The notes beneath the pieces are model-generated. The model had not been told where the DNA came from and did no database searches. It saw only the letters and a program-made list of their open reading frames with translations. Position numbers and translations under genes: made by a program. This document shows, piece by piece, positions 12,049 to 25,400 of a DNA stretch of 64,000 bases (the first letter of the stretch is position 1; the number at the start of each line of letters is the position of its first letter). This DNA comes from Anisus vortex (Eukaryota; Mollusca; Gastropoda; Planorbidae): assembly GCA_949126835.1 (NCBI GenBank), contig OX421495.1:24923733-24987732 (forward strand). Direction: 5' to 3'.

Positions 12049-13258
12049 GTAAGTTGACTATGTATCCCAGTAGTCGTTTATGTTCAAATACCATATTGTA
12101 AAATAATACATTTTAATATTATCTACAATGAATTTATAAAGCAAACACATCTTGAAATCTATCCACACGCAGACAACTTGTCATTCAATTTTTCAAGCAA
12201 ATCAACGCCTTTTTATAAGGGCCTCAAATCTTGGCCAACTGCCATCAGTTTGCTGATATAACGCAGATCAAGACAGCATTTTTATGACTTTATCGAGTCA
12301 AAACGGTAAGCGTTAACTCAATTCTGATTTATACCCTTTTAGAATTTTGTCTAGTCGGTATTATGATATCAAGAAAACTATATTTTGACAAGGACAAATA
12401 TTTTTAACGTGTCATAATGTCCCAGACATCCGCCATTTTCTCTACCGGATGGCACTAGCCTAGTCTGAATCTGTTAGGCACGTTGCAATTCTCAAACAGA
12501 AGGAATTATGAGATGTACAGACTGCAACATCTTTCCTAATTGATTAATAGTACCTGATTAGTTATGAGTGGACATTATTTAACCAGTTATTCCACATATT
12601 TCACCGAAAATGTATTTGGACAATTGTATTTTAGAACAAAGTAACTAGACTAGTCTAGGTAGGCCCAATTCAATGACAAAAGAAATGTAAATATTGTAAG
12701 TAGCCTAGTCTAGATCTAGTCTAGATTCTAGTTCAGTTGTAAATTACTTCATTTTTGGACATTTTTTTTTTTCATCGACGATTTTTCAAAAGTTTGAAGT
12801 GTAAGTAAATATTAAAGTTTACATGTCCACTGGCTGTATTTTTTTTCAACACAAATTTGTTTGTAAACCCCAAAATTTGACAATTGAAAGTTTCAAGCTA
12901 TAATTTGGTAATGGTTTGACAATAATTTGAATAATATGGCATATGGCAGTGTCAACAACATATGTTTATAATTGATAATGATAATGAATTGTATTTGTAT
13001 AGCCTAAGCCTAGGCTATCCATTTAATATTTATTTAGCTGTTGATTTTTTGTTCTTTGATAGTTTGTATTTGTATGCTTAGCCTTAAGCCTATTCATAAA
13101 AATTCAACCATTGACAAATGTTTTTAGCATTTAGACTAGTTAAAGTAAATAGTATATATAATATATTTCTATCAAAGAACACTTGGTTCTATGTTTAATG
13201 ATTTGTTTCAATGAACATTTTTGTATTTATAAATGAATATTTGCTTAAATTTTTATAG

Positions 13259-13427
13259 AGCCCTTGGTGTGGCACTCAGATATCATTGAGTCAAAATTAT
13301 TGGCACATAGAAGTGACACCACTTCCAACGCGTATATGAAGTTCACAGTCCACCAGAAACATCTGAGTAAAGTTGACAGCAGTATTCATAGGAAAAGAAG
13401 ACCAATATTTATAAACAGTCGGCAACC
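13259..13427 (+). other. eIF5 5' UTR part of exon 2
   Basis: Non-coding part between the acceptor at 13258 and the start codon at 13428 (context GGCAACCATGTC). A frame overlapping it from 13264 is out of register with eIF5 and is not considered coding. Confidence 0.6.
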
Positions 13428-16400
13428 ATGTCTTTTAACATTGACAGAAGCAACACTGACCCTTTCTACCGCTATAAGATGCCTAGGCTCATAGCTAAGG
13501 TATAGTTTCTCTACAAAGGATGCTTTTTAATTTACATTAAAAGCAGTGATTATCCAATTTTTTAAATATTAATTGCTTTTTTAGTAACTTGTTGAGCAAA
13601 AAATGTATCTATGTTGATTTTCTGTTGATTATACAAAATTATTTTATAATAATTAAAATAATATAAATAATATTTTTTGTTTTACTTTCTTCATGAATTT
13701 AGTCCTATTAAAATTTGATATTTTTTACAAAAAAAAACTGTTAGTTTTGATATATAAGCAAATGTTTGTATAAGAATATTCCCACTTAAATATTTGTTTC
13801 AGATGACATGTTTTGGTTTTGTCTTTATAAATATAAGTACCGGGGTATTATATTAAATGATTTGTAGTTTCGGCCTGCAACTTATTAAAGCTACCGAAGA
13901 GATGATGAAAAATTTTGGATTCCCCTTCATATTTTTTATGATTGATATAAAAGAATCTGATCTTCAGTTGTGGATAATGTAATCGTCATACAAACTTAAT
14001 TCTTCACTTTTAGAACAAGGCATATAATTAATATTTTCTTTTTATTAGGTTGAGGGGAAAGGAAATGGCATCAAAACTGTGATTGTCAACATGACAGAAG
14101 TTGCTAAAGCATTATCCAGGCCCCCAACCTGTAAGCATAAGTTTCATTTTAGTATTTCTAGCTCACATAATGATTATGTCAATGTACAAAAACAATTTTT
14201 TTTAGGGAAAAACAGTTATTCTGCATATGTGACCCTCCACCACCAAACCAAGACTACAGCCTTAAATTTGTAATAGTGGTGTAAAATATGGATTTTTGGA
14301 TTTTGATAATTTCTAATTATTTTTTTTCCCATTTCTGTGATGAGTTATTATTTTTAAAAAAATATATATTATTTTTTAAATATTTTAAAAGTAACAGCCT
14401 GTGTTGTTTCATGTGAAAAAGCACAATAGTAAATTTACCGTAAAACACATTGACAGAGCTATTAGTTCTAAGCCTATAGCATCAGATTTCCGACACACTA
14501 GAAGATGAACATAACTAATATCATTATCATGTGCAGTTGAAAAATCTTCTGAATCAATTATATCAACACTTTAAAATTCATAACTTATTAATTACGTAAG
14601 CCACTAAAATGGCTAGCACAAATTAGTTCGACAACTATCATCGTAAAAAATTCTGACAATAAAAGCACAGAAGAGCAAGAAAACTGAAGTTAATTTATTA
14701 GTAAAAAGAAGTGGCTATAGATTTAGTTCAATATTGGATAGGAAGTTGCAATTTTATTGTAATATTGATCTGCCTATTTTATCGGTCTTCATACCACAGA
14801 ACGAGCCGATCAGCCAACCACAGTTCGTGGGTTAAATTTTTGTAGAATTTAAAAAAATGTATTTTATTTGATTTAACTGATGATTTTAAAATGTAACAAT
14901 TGAAGAAAAAGAAACTTTTTTTGTTTTTTTCTTTTAAAAAAGATCCCACCAAGTTTTTTGGCTGTGAGCTGGGTGCTCAAACCCAGTTTGACTCTAAAAA
15001 TGACCGTTATATTGTGAATGGCTCACACACTGATGAAAAACTTCAAACTTTGCTGGATGGGTTCATTAAAAAATTTGTACTTTGTCCAGAGTGCTCAAAT
15101 CCAGAAACCAATCTTGTATGTATTTTGAAAAATTTCTTTTCTATGATTTTTAAACCTACTTAAATACTCATTGAATAATCATTATTTGAAATATAAAATT
15201 AGTTTGTACAACCTTAACATATTTTGTATTACATTTTTAGGTTGTTCAAGTGAAACGTGGAACAATAATGCAAAGATGCATTGCATGTGGTTATAATGGT
15301 TCAGTTGATATGAGACATAAACTAACTACATTTATTCTTAAAAACCCCCCAGACCAAGTATGTTTTTCTTGATTTTTTTTAAAAAATACATAGACATGTT
15401 CAGGATTTACTATTATTAAGTGTACACCGTTGTGCTTATTTAAAAAATGCATTAAAGCATGAATTTGAAAATGTTTGGTTTTAGGATCCTGCTGCTGCTG
15501 CTACGCCAGTTAAAGGCAAAAGAGGTAAAAAGGAGAAAGGTGGTAAAAAGGATGAGGAAGAGAAAGATGGGACAAGTCCTGATGCTACGCCCTCTACTGC
15601 ACAAGAGCAAATGGCTGCTATGAGAGAATCTGGAAAAGTGTTGAATTTGCTTCCAACAGTAAGCTCAGTAAGCATCCATTTTAGATTTTAACATGTGCAT
15701 AGTGTTCTGAAAATTTTTTTTTATTATATTTTAGTGTCCATCTTTATATTGATATACTGTTAGTTAAAGCATTTAATTCATACTTTTAAAATAATTCTAG
15801 AAAAGCTGGTTAGTTTTTTTTAATTAAAGCCTTGTTTAAAATATCTTTTTAAAAGAAACAGAAAGGTGATGACGATGCTGATGAGGATTGGGGTGATGAT
15901 TTTACAGAAGAGGCTATTAAGCAGAGAATGGAGGAGCTTTCAGATGCTGCTAAAGGCCTCGCTTTTACAGATGATTTAGAAAAATCAGCAGAGGAACGAT
16001 TAAACATTATCTATGAAAAAATCAAAGTACTACAAATGTTTTGCTGTTAATATATTAGCTTAGGATTTTGTATATTGTGCCATTTTTTTTTAGGATAAAA
16101 TGATTTTGATCATTTTTGTTTATAACTCAGTATATACTCACATATAGGTCGTAACCTTAGTTTGGGGTTATCCAAGTTATATTATGTACTTGACTCAATG
16201 ATAGGTCGCACTCATAATCTTAGGTAGTTTACCTTTCTAAACATAAAAATTATCATATTTTAACCACAATTTTGAAACTTTCGTTATAAATAGTTTGTGA
16301 TCCTGCATAATGCAAACGTTAACAATTAAAGGCAAAGTTAATTTTTTTTTTAGCGACTAATTAACAAAGGCTTTTGGAACCCTTGTTTCTTCATCCTAGT

Positions 16401-19400
16401 CCCTTCTTGTGTTTCCTAGAGTAGATGGACAAAAAACAGGCTTTGGAGTGCGCCCTTTAAAATTGGCAGCCCATATATTATAAAATGTTTCCCCCTAAGA
16501 CATTGAAGGTACATGAAAAAGAGTCATTTAAGATTGTTTAAAGTACTTCATTTTTCATAATTTTTTTTTCCCTACCAAACCCCTAAACTTTTATGACCTA
16601 AAATGTAAATATAGTCCACTGATTATGCTAAACTGTAGGTTGGGGTTAGACGAGCTATGAATGTGCCCAAATAACATTACCATTATATTGGTTGTAATGA
16701 TTTTAAAAGCAACTGTGCCAAATTATCTGTGAGTATGGCAAGTTCTTAAATGTGATTACAATTTAATGAATTTTTCTATTTATTTACTTAGTTTACCTAA
16801 GTAAATAAATAGAAAAATTGTTTAAAATGTATAATGAAGGTATGATGAAATTAAAGGATTCCCCTTCATACTTATTGTGATTGATGTTATTCCTTTCTGA
16901 CTTTCATTTAAGTTGGGATTGGGATGCTTTTATTCTGTCATTATCTTGTGACTAATATTTAATATGCTATTGGTTCAAATTCAATTAAAAAGAAAAGCAC
17001 ATCTTAATGTACCACAATCTAAGAAATATTTTCTTGACAAACTATATACACCTCTAAATTTGTCTCACCTTGCTAATTTGCTATAAATATTTATATAACA
17101 TGCTGCAGTAATACAACATCAAAATATTTTTACAGATTTTGTTTGTTTGTTTATATACCAAATTTATATTTAAATGCTGATTGAAAGTGACCAATTTGTT
17201 GCTCTCTGGCAAGCAAAATAGGTCAGTGGACCATCAAAAATGTCGACCTACACATATCCTAGTAACTCTACATTGAAACTAGTGATAAAGTAATAACTTT
17301 ATGAAGATTAGTCCTGTTTTTAGAACTTTTTTTTTACAATTGACTGGATTGATTGCCCCTTAAACTAATTATTTTAAAAACAAATTATTTAACAAAAAAA
17401 AGCTATCTTTATGTGAGTATGTATGTGCAGTAATATGATGAATATAATTTTTTTTTTTTTCAAATGAATTTTAAAGGTCACATTTTTTTAGGAAACAAAT
17501 ATTGTTTTTTTTAATTGATATATATAATAGCCTCAATCTGAATTCATTCAATATTCTCTTAGATTAAAAAGGATGACGATGAACTAACCAAACAAGCCAC
17601 CATCAAAGAAATTTTCTCTGAGGCTGAAAGACTGGAAGTAAAGGACAAGGTGCCTTTGGTGCTTGTGGAACTGCTCCTAACAGAAAAAGTACTGACCCAG
17701 TTACAAAAATATAAAGGCCTGTTCTTAAAGGTATCTATCTGATTACAGATTGAATGAATCTTTTCTATTTAATAACTTTGGTAAAGCAAACCTTTGTTTA
17801 AAATGTGTAATGAAGGTATGATGAAATTAAAGGATTCCCCTTCATACTTATTGTGATTGATGTTATTCCTTTCTGACCTTTTTTTTATTATTTAAGTTGG
17901 AATTGTGATGCTTTTATGAAGTATTGTCCTAATCTTGTGTCTGATATGCTTCTTTTGTTGTTTGAACTCAGTTTTGTATTCAGAACCAGAAAGCTCAAAA
18001 GGCACTGTTAGGTGGACTTGAAATCTTGATCACAAAAGAATATCCAGACCTATTGACAAAAACAAGCCATGTTTTGAAAGTGCTTTATGATCTTGACATT
18101 CTTGAGGAAGCTGTTATATTGGAATGGGGCAGAAAGGTACAATATTTGAAAATAAAACATTTTATTACTTGTTACATGTTTGCAAGAGTGTGGGCTATGG
18201 AATTTAGTTAGTAACTTGAGTTACTAGTGTACCTCCTACTTTCTATTTTTTTTTTTAAACTATTTCATTTCCTTATTTTCTTAACTCTGTAATTAGCTGA
18301 CTCTTTTCATATTTAAAGCATTTTACTTAGATTAGTACCAGGTAACTACATTTTTATGATTCGTCTGTTACTTTAATGAATTTCTTCTATTTATTTACTT
18401 AGGTAAACCAAACCTTTGTTTAAAATGTATAATGAAGGTATGATGAAATTAAAGGATTCCCCTTCATACTTATTGTGATTGATGTTATTCCTTTCTGACC
18501 TTCATTTAAGTTGGAATTGGGATGCTTTTATTAAATGTCCTTATCTTGTGACTGATATTTAATATGCTATAGGTTTAAATTCAATTAAAAAGAAAAACCT
18601 TAAATTGCAAATTCCGGCTGTCACATTGTAAAAATACAATTTTGCCAGGAATCAGAATAATTTAGCAAGTATATTTGGCACTATAAACTATAAACCCTCA
18701 TTAATATTTTACTTGTAGACTTTCTGTGGAAAACAAAATAGGACTATTGGGGAAAAAACTTTTTTTTTAGCCAAGATTATAATCACAGAAATATTTTTAT
18801 AAAAAGTATTTTGGTCTAGCCTATTGACAAGTCTTAACGTGACCTTTTAAAATGTAAGAGATTATGAACTTCCGGATCTATTTTTAAATTATTTTAGGCA
18901 TTTCCGTATACAAAAAAACATGCTTTTGCTGGTGTTTGATAATTGATTTCATCCTCAAAGACCAGTTCTAGTCTTTTAAAAATATGCAAAGGCTATAAGA
19001 TTAGTTATGACGAATCTGTTTTAACAGCTAAAGTGAGTCGGCGATAATTAATACTCAAAGTGTTAGTTGCGTTGAGTTAAATTTAGCTTTGTTTATGAGA
19101 TAGATTAGTCAAGAGTTGCATCCTTGGTTATTAAAAAAACACAATGCGTTTCAATAATAAAAACATAAAACGAATTATTTTTTTTGCATCAAGCAAAACT
19201 AGATTATAAATAGGTGATTCTTTATGTCTGACATTCACAATCCAACTTTGTTTTTTTTTTGGTAACATCTTTTTGAAATTAAATAAAATTTAATCTCCAT
19301 CTTTTTGTACAACCATATATATCTATGGTACAACCAGTAACTCAACACACAGACATGTTTTTTTAATTAAATGATCGAATAGGACTGGAAATGTTTTTCT

Positions 19401-22400
19401 CTTCGACCTTTTATGCATGCATAATCGTTAAGACTTGTCAATAGCACAGCCTATCCTAAAGTCTACTCTGATCTAGTCTTGTGAATTTTCTAGACTATTT
19501 TATATATATATTCAATATATAATTGTACAGGAAACATTTAAAAAAATGAATATGTAAACTATTTCCTTAAAGTTTATCATGTTATTTTTTTTTTTTTTTG
19601 TATAGCCTACAAAGAAGTATGTTTCAAAGGAAGAAAGCATGCAGATCCTGAAAGAGGCTCAGGTCTTTGTTAAATGGCTTGAGGAAGCAGAAGAAGAGAG
19701 TGATGATGATGAGAATGAAGAGGAAGATGAGGTAGGTCTTAAATGTTGTGAGCTATGCCTACTGTTCCGCTTTTGGCGTATTTTTTCCACTTTTTGATTG
19801 AAAAACACATTGTTCCCCCATTCCGCTTTTTACTAGTTTTGTTACGCCAAATTGAAAGTTTGGGTTTTTCATGTGTTGAAATATAGTCTGTGTCTGGGTT
19901 GATAAATCAAAGGCACAAAAAAGGTCACAATAATATGTTTAACATACCTGGGTACCCGTCAGTACTTTGCAGTATTCGTACGCTTTTTACACCCCAGGTA
20001 CGGCGATACGGCCAATACAAAAAAAAATACGGGCAGCTAAAATGTCTTAATTTTTATATTTTTTTTGAATTGTTTGAATTTTTTTTTATGGATAAATTTG
20101 TAATTTCGTGTAGATCTCGTTGCACCGAAATCAGACTTTATGGCCGTAACAAACTAAATGATAAACTTTAAACTTTTTTCTTTCATTAAACTTAAAAGGC
20201 GAAACAATAAAAAAAAACAGCAACCAGAAAATACCAAAGTATCGCGCATGCATGATTCTATATTTATTTCTAGCAGGCTTCATACAGCTCCTGGAAACTC
20301 CTTGAAACTCCTGGAAAACAAAAAGTTGTGTTCCAGGACCTTAAAACTCCTGGAAAAACTGCATTTAGTCCTGGGAAAATACTTATTTTTTTTAGGGAGA
20401 TTAATTATTAATAAAAAAAATTGTAATCACTGCTCTTAGATTGTACTTTCACTTTCCAGAAAGCCCTATTGGAGTTAACCCTCTTTGCCACTTTTTATTT
20501 CCGCGCGCAAACGTTGATGACACTAGTGATGCCACTCCATGGTTCTTTTTTTTACTAGATCTTGTTTTTTTTTCTATCCAAACTTGAAATGTATGCTATA
20601 TAAGTCCCCATAATATCGTAAAACACAAAAAAAAGCTGTGTAGTGAGGTGTCTGTTTTTTTTCAAGAGCTCAGCTTGGCTTTTTCAAAAATTTGCTCCTG
20701 AAAAACTTCTGGAACACGCCTGGAAAACTCCTGGAATTTTGAGGCGATTTTTCTGTTGATTTTTCCCGACAGTATAAAAATGAAAAAGTCGACTAATGTA
20801 AATTCATTTCACTGATTTATATAAGCTTATATTATATACTATATATTAAAATATCTAAGATGTGAAGTGTTTATTTTGCTGTAACTGTTAGTCCGTTACA
20901 AATTATTGGAAGCTAAGGCACATAACAGTTTTTTTTTTAAAACAAGTTCCCCTTAATTAATTAAGGCATCTCAGGCCTGAGAATTAAGATAAACTATTTC
21001 ATGAAATTGGTTACTGGCCTAAGCCTAAAATTAAAACACTGACTAAAATAAAAAGAGTGAAAAAAACATCTGCACAATTATAATAATATTAAGTTAAAAA
21101 ATAGAAGTATCACATTTAACTCTGCTTTATCTCATTAGTTTTGTATCAGTTACAAATAATATCTTTGAGTGTAATAAGTAGGGTTTGGCCGAATATCCGG
21201 CATGCCGAATATCCGGGCCGGATATCAGGATTTCCGGCACTAACCGGATTTGCCGAGTATCACAGCCGGATTTTTGCCGGATCCGAATATCACAGTAGTA
21301 AAGAATTACTGCAAAGTTCAAATACGATTAAAGTAATACTGTAGTATAAAGTAGATAAAGAAATATAAAATATATAAACAATACATATAACTACACATTC
21401 GGTACACAGTTCACTTGGTACACACTACACTACAGCGACTACACAGTTCGTTGAACTTCGTTAAAGTTCGATCATTGTAAGTTGTAACATGTCCATCTGT
21501 GAAGTTGACACAGTATCTGTGACTTTCATTGTAGACTGCAGATACTCTCTATCTCTTGAATAATAAATACTTTAATAAATACTTTTGAATTCTAATCAGA
21601 AACTGTTGAAGTACACCCCCATACTTGTCGAAATGACATCCGGATCCGGCGAATATTAGGGGCCTGCTATCCGGATCCAGAAATAGTGAAAAATAATTTC
21701 CGGCCAATCACTAGTAATAAGTGTAGTCAATATTTTTATGTCATAATCTTGTGCCTAAATTAATCAAAAGTTATACGAATCAGTGACACGACAAAATCTG
21801 GTCAACAGTCTCAAAATACTCATGCCAGCCAATTAAAATTAAAGGTACCCAGGTATGGTCTAAACGTCTTGCCTCAGAAAGTTTAAATCTGATTTGTTCG
21901 AATTGTAAAAAAAACTAGTTCAGTGTTCTAGGAAGGAATATTCAGAGGAGTTTATTCAGCAAAGAAAAACTTGTGAATTTAATGTTCTTTGTAATAGATC
22001 TAGATACATTGTGAATTGTCTGTAAAACGTAGGCCTACCTACATTTTAAATAGTGAAATAGTAAATAGATAGGTATGTTCCTCTGTTTTTTTTTGTTATA
22101 ATAAAGATTGTTCCGCTTTGTTGTTGAAAAATCCTCTTTTTCATTAAGGGGGTTGCTGCATGATTAAGCTATATCATGTATTTACAGGTTAAATACTATA
22201 ATGTTTCACCCCCATATTGTATTAGGATAGAGTAAAAAAAATATCTTGTATTTATAATGATGTGAGCATTGGTTACCATGGCAATGGCGGCCATCTTGAA
22301 AATAAACATATATTTTTTAAATCTTAAAATTATCTAAACTAAGATGAATTTATGAAAGTTTTAAATATATATTTGTTGTATGATAGTTTCTGTGGCTAGC

Positions 22401-25400
22401 TGGCTAGTTTTGGTTGTTTTTATTTAAACAATTATGAAATTATGATTTTTTTCATTTTGGTCTATATAAATTGCGGAAAATTTTTTTTTATAACTCATAA
22501 ATAATATTCATAAAAAAATAGCGAAAGAGACTAATGTAACAGTAACTAGCTAGCTAGCTGCAATATATATCCATGCATCATCCTTATAAGTTTAATTAAT
22601 ATATCTCAAAGGACTTTAAAAATTTTAAGATTTTAATGACCAAAATACCACAAAAACAACATTTAGAGAAAAATGACTTTGAAAAAAATATTTACTTTTT
22701 TTTAAAATTTATTTACACTAGACTACACCACAAACATATATTTCTTCAACAATGACATATACATAAACAGAAAAACAACATTAAACATTAAATTGTCCAG
22801 GTTTGTACGTTGTACCTTCCATTGATTTTTTACGGCGTTCTGCTTCTACCTGTCTTTTTTTCAAATTTTTGCGTTTCCACTTGGACAAACCCTTAGATTT
22901 TTTGGTAGCCGACTTAATCTTTAGCTCCTGTTGCCTTTTGGCAAAGTCATTATTAAGGACAGTCCACTTCAGATTCAAACAACCAAAAGCAGCCCTTATA
23001 CCAGCAGGTCCACAGTTAAAATTTAACACAGCCAGATGAGTAGCAGTTTCCACTGTTTCATATGATGCATGTTCTATTTTGGGACATCTTCTCCAAATTG
23101 TGGAGTGGAAACTTTCATTAGCATTTTGTGTGCCCATCTTGGCACACCTAATCAACAGGTCTGGTTCTGTCAGCCTTTTCACAATTGGAAAAATAAGTTT
23201 ACCCACATCTGAAGTAAAAGTAGGCGTATGCTTCCGCGGAGGACGATTACAAGCTTTGGCCCTTTTAAAATGGCACCAAGAGGTTTCACCATCTGGACAC
23301 AAACGATGATTAGGCTCTCTATCAGTACTGAGCATATGAAAAAAAGAAGCCATTACTGCCATTTTCATTCTGTTCACATCTGGCGCATGCTCACGAAGAT
23401 TGCTAGCATATAAATTAGTTATCTTTTCTATATCTGGTTGTGTCAGCTTATAGTTTAATTCCTTTTTGTTTGCCGATTTTAATGTTTCTAGGGCATTAAA
23501 CATTCTTTTAGCAATGTGGTTGATGCAGTCCTCTTTGATAATGTTAATGTCATATCCTGAATGTTTTATTGCAGCCGCATGTGACTTTGAATCTCCATCA
23601 CTCAGAATAGTTCCATATACAAGACCTCTGCTAAGAACACTACGTGAAAAAATAAGAGCCGCAGACTGTGGTTCCATTGCATTGGCAGAACCATCAAAAT
23701 TTTTTTGACATTTACTTTTGTGTGAAGCTTGCCACTGCATATACTGTTGTGAGTCTGGCTTTGGGGAGGATAAACATCCTTTACACAAATTAGATAGCAC
23801 TTGAGTATCTAAAATGAGCCCAGTGTGAAATTCGATTACCGTTCCAACACCAGTATGCGACGAGTGACCACGCTTGTGCCATGTACCATCAAACGACACA
23901 GTGATAACTGGGCAATTAGAAGAGCTAGCCCTTTCATCCGGTTGGACTTTTGCTCTTTCACAAACAACAGCAGCTGCATTTTTCATACAGTCCTCAGATG
24001 CATTGATTACAGCGGCACGAACCATTTTCCCAAGTCTTGCAAATGTATTTCTGTGTAAATATTTTGGGAATGACATGAGACCACAGAAGTTGAAAAATTT
24101 AGAGTGGGTTATACCACATTCTTTTAAAACTAGAACACTCCTGATGTTGATGTCTAGGATCCCTTTTTTGTTTTGCACTGGTGGTGAAGTCCAATTAGAC
24201 CAAACCCGTTTTTCGCAATGAGCACAGAAAAGTACGATATGTTCACCTAGGCCTATCTTCTTTGTAGTTTGTATGGACAGCTTGTTGTTGGAACATTCAG
24301 GGCAAGATGCCAGTGAAGCCAATGATGATAAAAACATTGAGCTAACGATGCTGTATTGTAGGTCACTGTCAGCCGGGTTTGTGAGGTTGATTGATGAAGA
24401 TGCCACCTTTCTTTCAGCAACAGAGGTTTTGAGTACCTGGTGATCCTCTGCTTCAACTGGTACACTTTCTTCCACAACAGTAGCAGGCATTGAGCTAAAA
24501 AAAAATGAAATAAAATATATTAGCTCTATTTTATAAGTTCTTTTTGTTTTATTTCACTGATAAACTTACAGATCTTCCTTCTAGATAAAAGATTATTATG
24601 TCATAGACCCGGAAACCACTGTAGGGCAGCAGGTATTGGTTGAGGGTAAGGGTAGAACCTGGACCATTTTGTTGACATTCCGGTGTAGGCCAACTAATCG
24701 CAAGACCAGCCTGCCTCATTTTAATATGCAGTGAAGAAAATAAAACAACTATCGACAATAACCCATATAAGATAGCCATATAGTATATAGCTGATATAGC
24801 CTAATGATTAAATTATTAATATTGTTAAAAATACTATTTTGTTCATGAGCCCTCAGATTACTAGGATACTAAATTAATTGCATGTTCATATATAAAGGGC
24901 CTACGTGTAGGCTAGGTCTTTAAATTCTGAGTTCTGAGGAAATAATGGAATAAAAAGCCTTTTAACTTTTACTAAGTTTTACTTTAGCCTACATTTAGGT
25001 AAGGCATTGTCTCACTGACGCCAGCCTCTAGAATTATGACACGAGTCATTGGTAGGCCTATATATTTTGCTTATATAATAATATAATTATATTTATTATA
25101 ATAATCTTTTAGTTAGGTATTAGACTTATCAGAATAGTATCTGATTCGTATCATTAGGATTAGCCTAGCCTATGCCTAGGCATTTAGGTTTAGGTCAGTT
25201 TAGGACCACGTTACATTTTTATCTTTGTAAAAAATTTGCTTAGATAAAGTCTAAAGCATAAGCCTAAGTCAAGACTGAAAGGTGACAAATAAAATTCATA
25301 GCTTACCTTTCTACTATTGTAGTATTGCTCACTGCATGGCGACCTCTTAATTTGCAGTATCTTTTTTTTTTTCCAAATGTAAATCTTTTTTTGGGCATTT

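Larger units (their letters stand above)
16761..18600 (+). repeat. Three copies of a ~200-bp intronic duplication
   Basis: The snoRNA copies B, C and D share flanks: upstream TTTAAAATGTATAATG and TTCTATTTATT-type sequence, downstream TTTAAGTTGGAATTG and GATGCTTTTAT. Copies B (about 16761-16997) and D (about 18371-18590) also share ATATTTAATATGCTAT and TCAATTAAAAAGAAAA, while copy C (about 17755-17955) diverges earlier. So a snoRNA-bearing intron segment spread into neighbouring introns of the same gene. Confidence 0.85.

Noticed and set aside
13264..13494. A 76-codon plus-strand frame at the eIF5 start
   Set aside because: Overlaps the eIF5 start exon in another frame and ends before its donor; the conserved eIF5 N-terminus decides the frame.
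14485..14570. A further C/D-snoRNA-like segment (GATGAAC ... CTTCTGA) in the intron after eIF5 coding exon 2
   Set aside because: Box C is poor, there is no shared core with the four good copies, and the stem overlaps the boxes.
22803..24221. Several plus-strand frames of 60-115 codons
   Set aside because: Complementary shadows of the 601-aa transposase on the minus strand.
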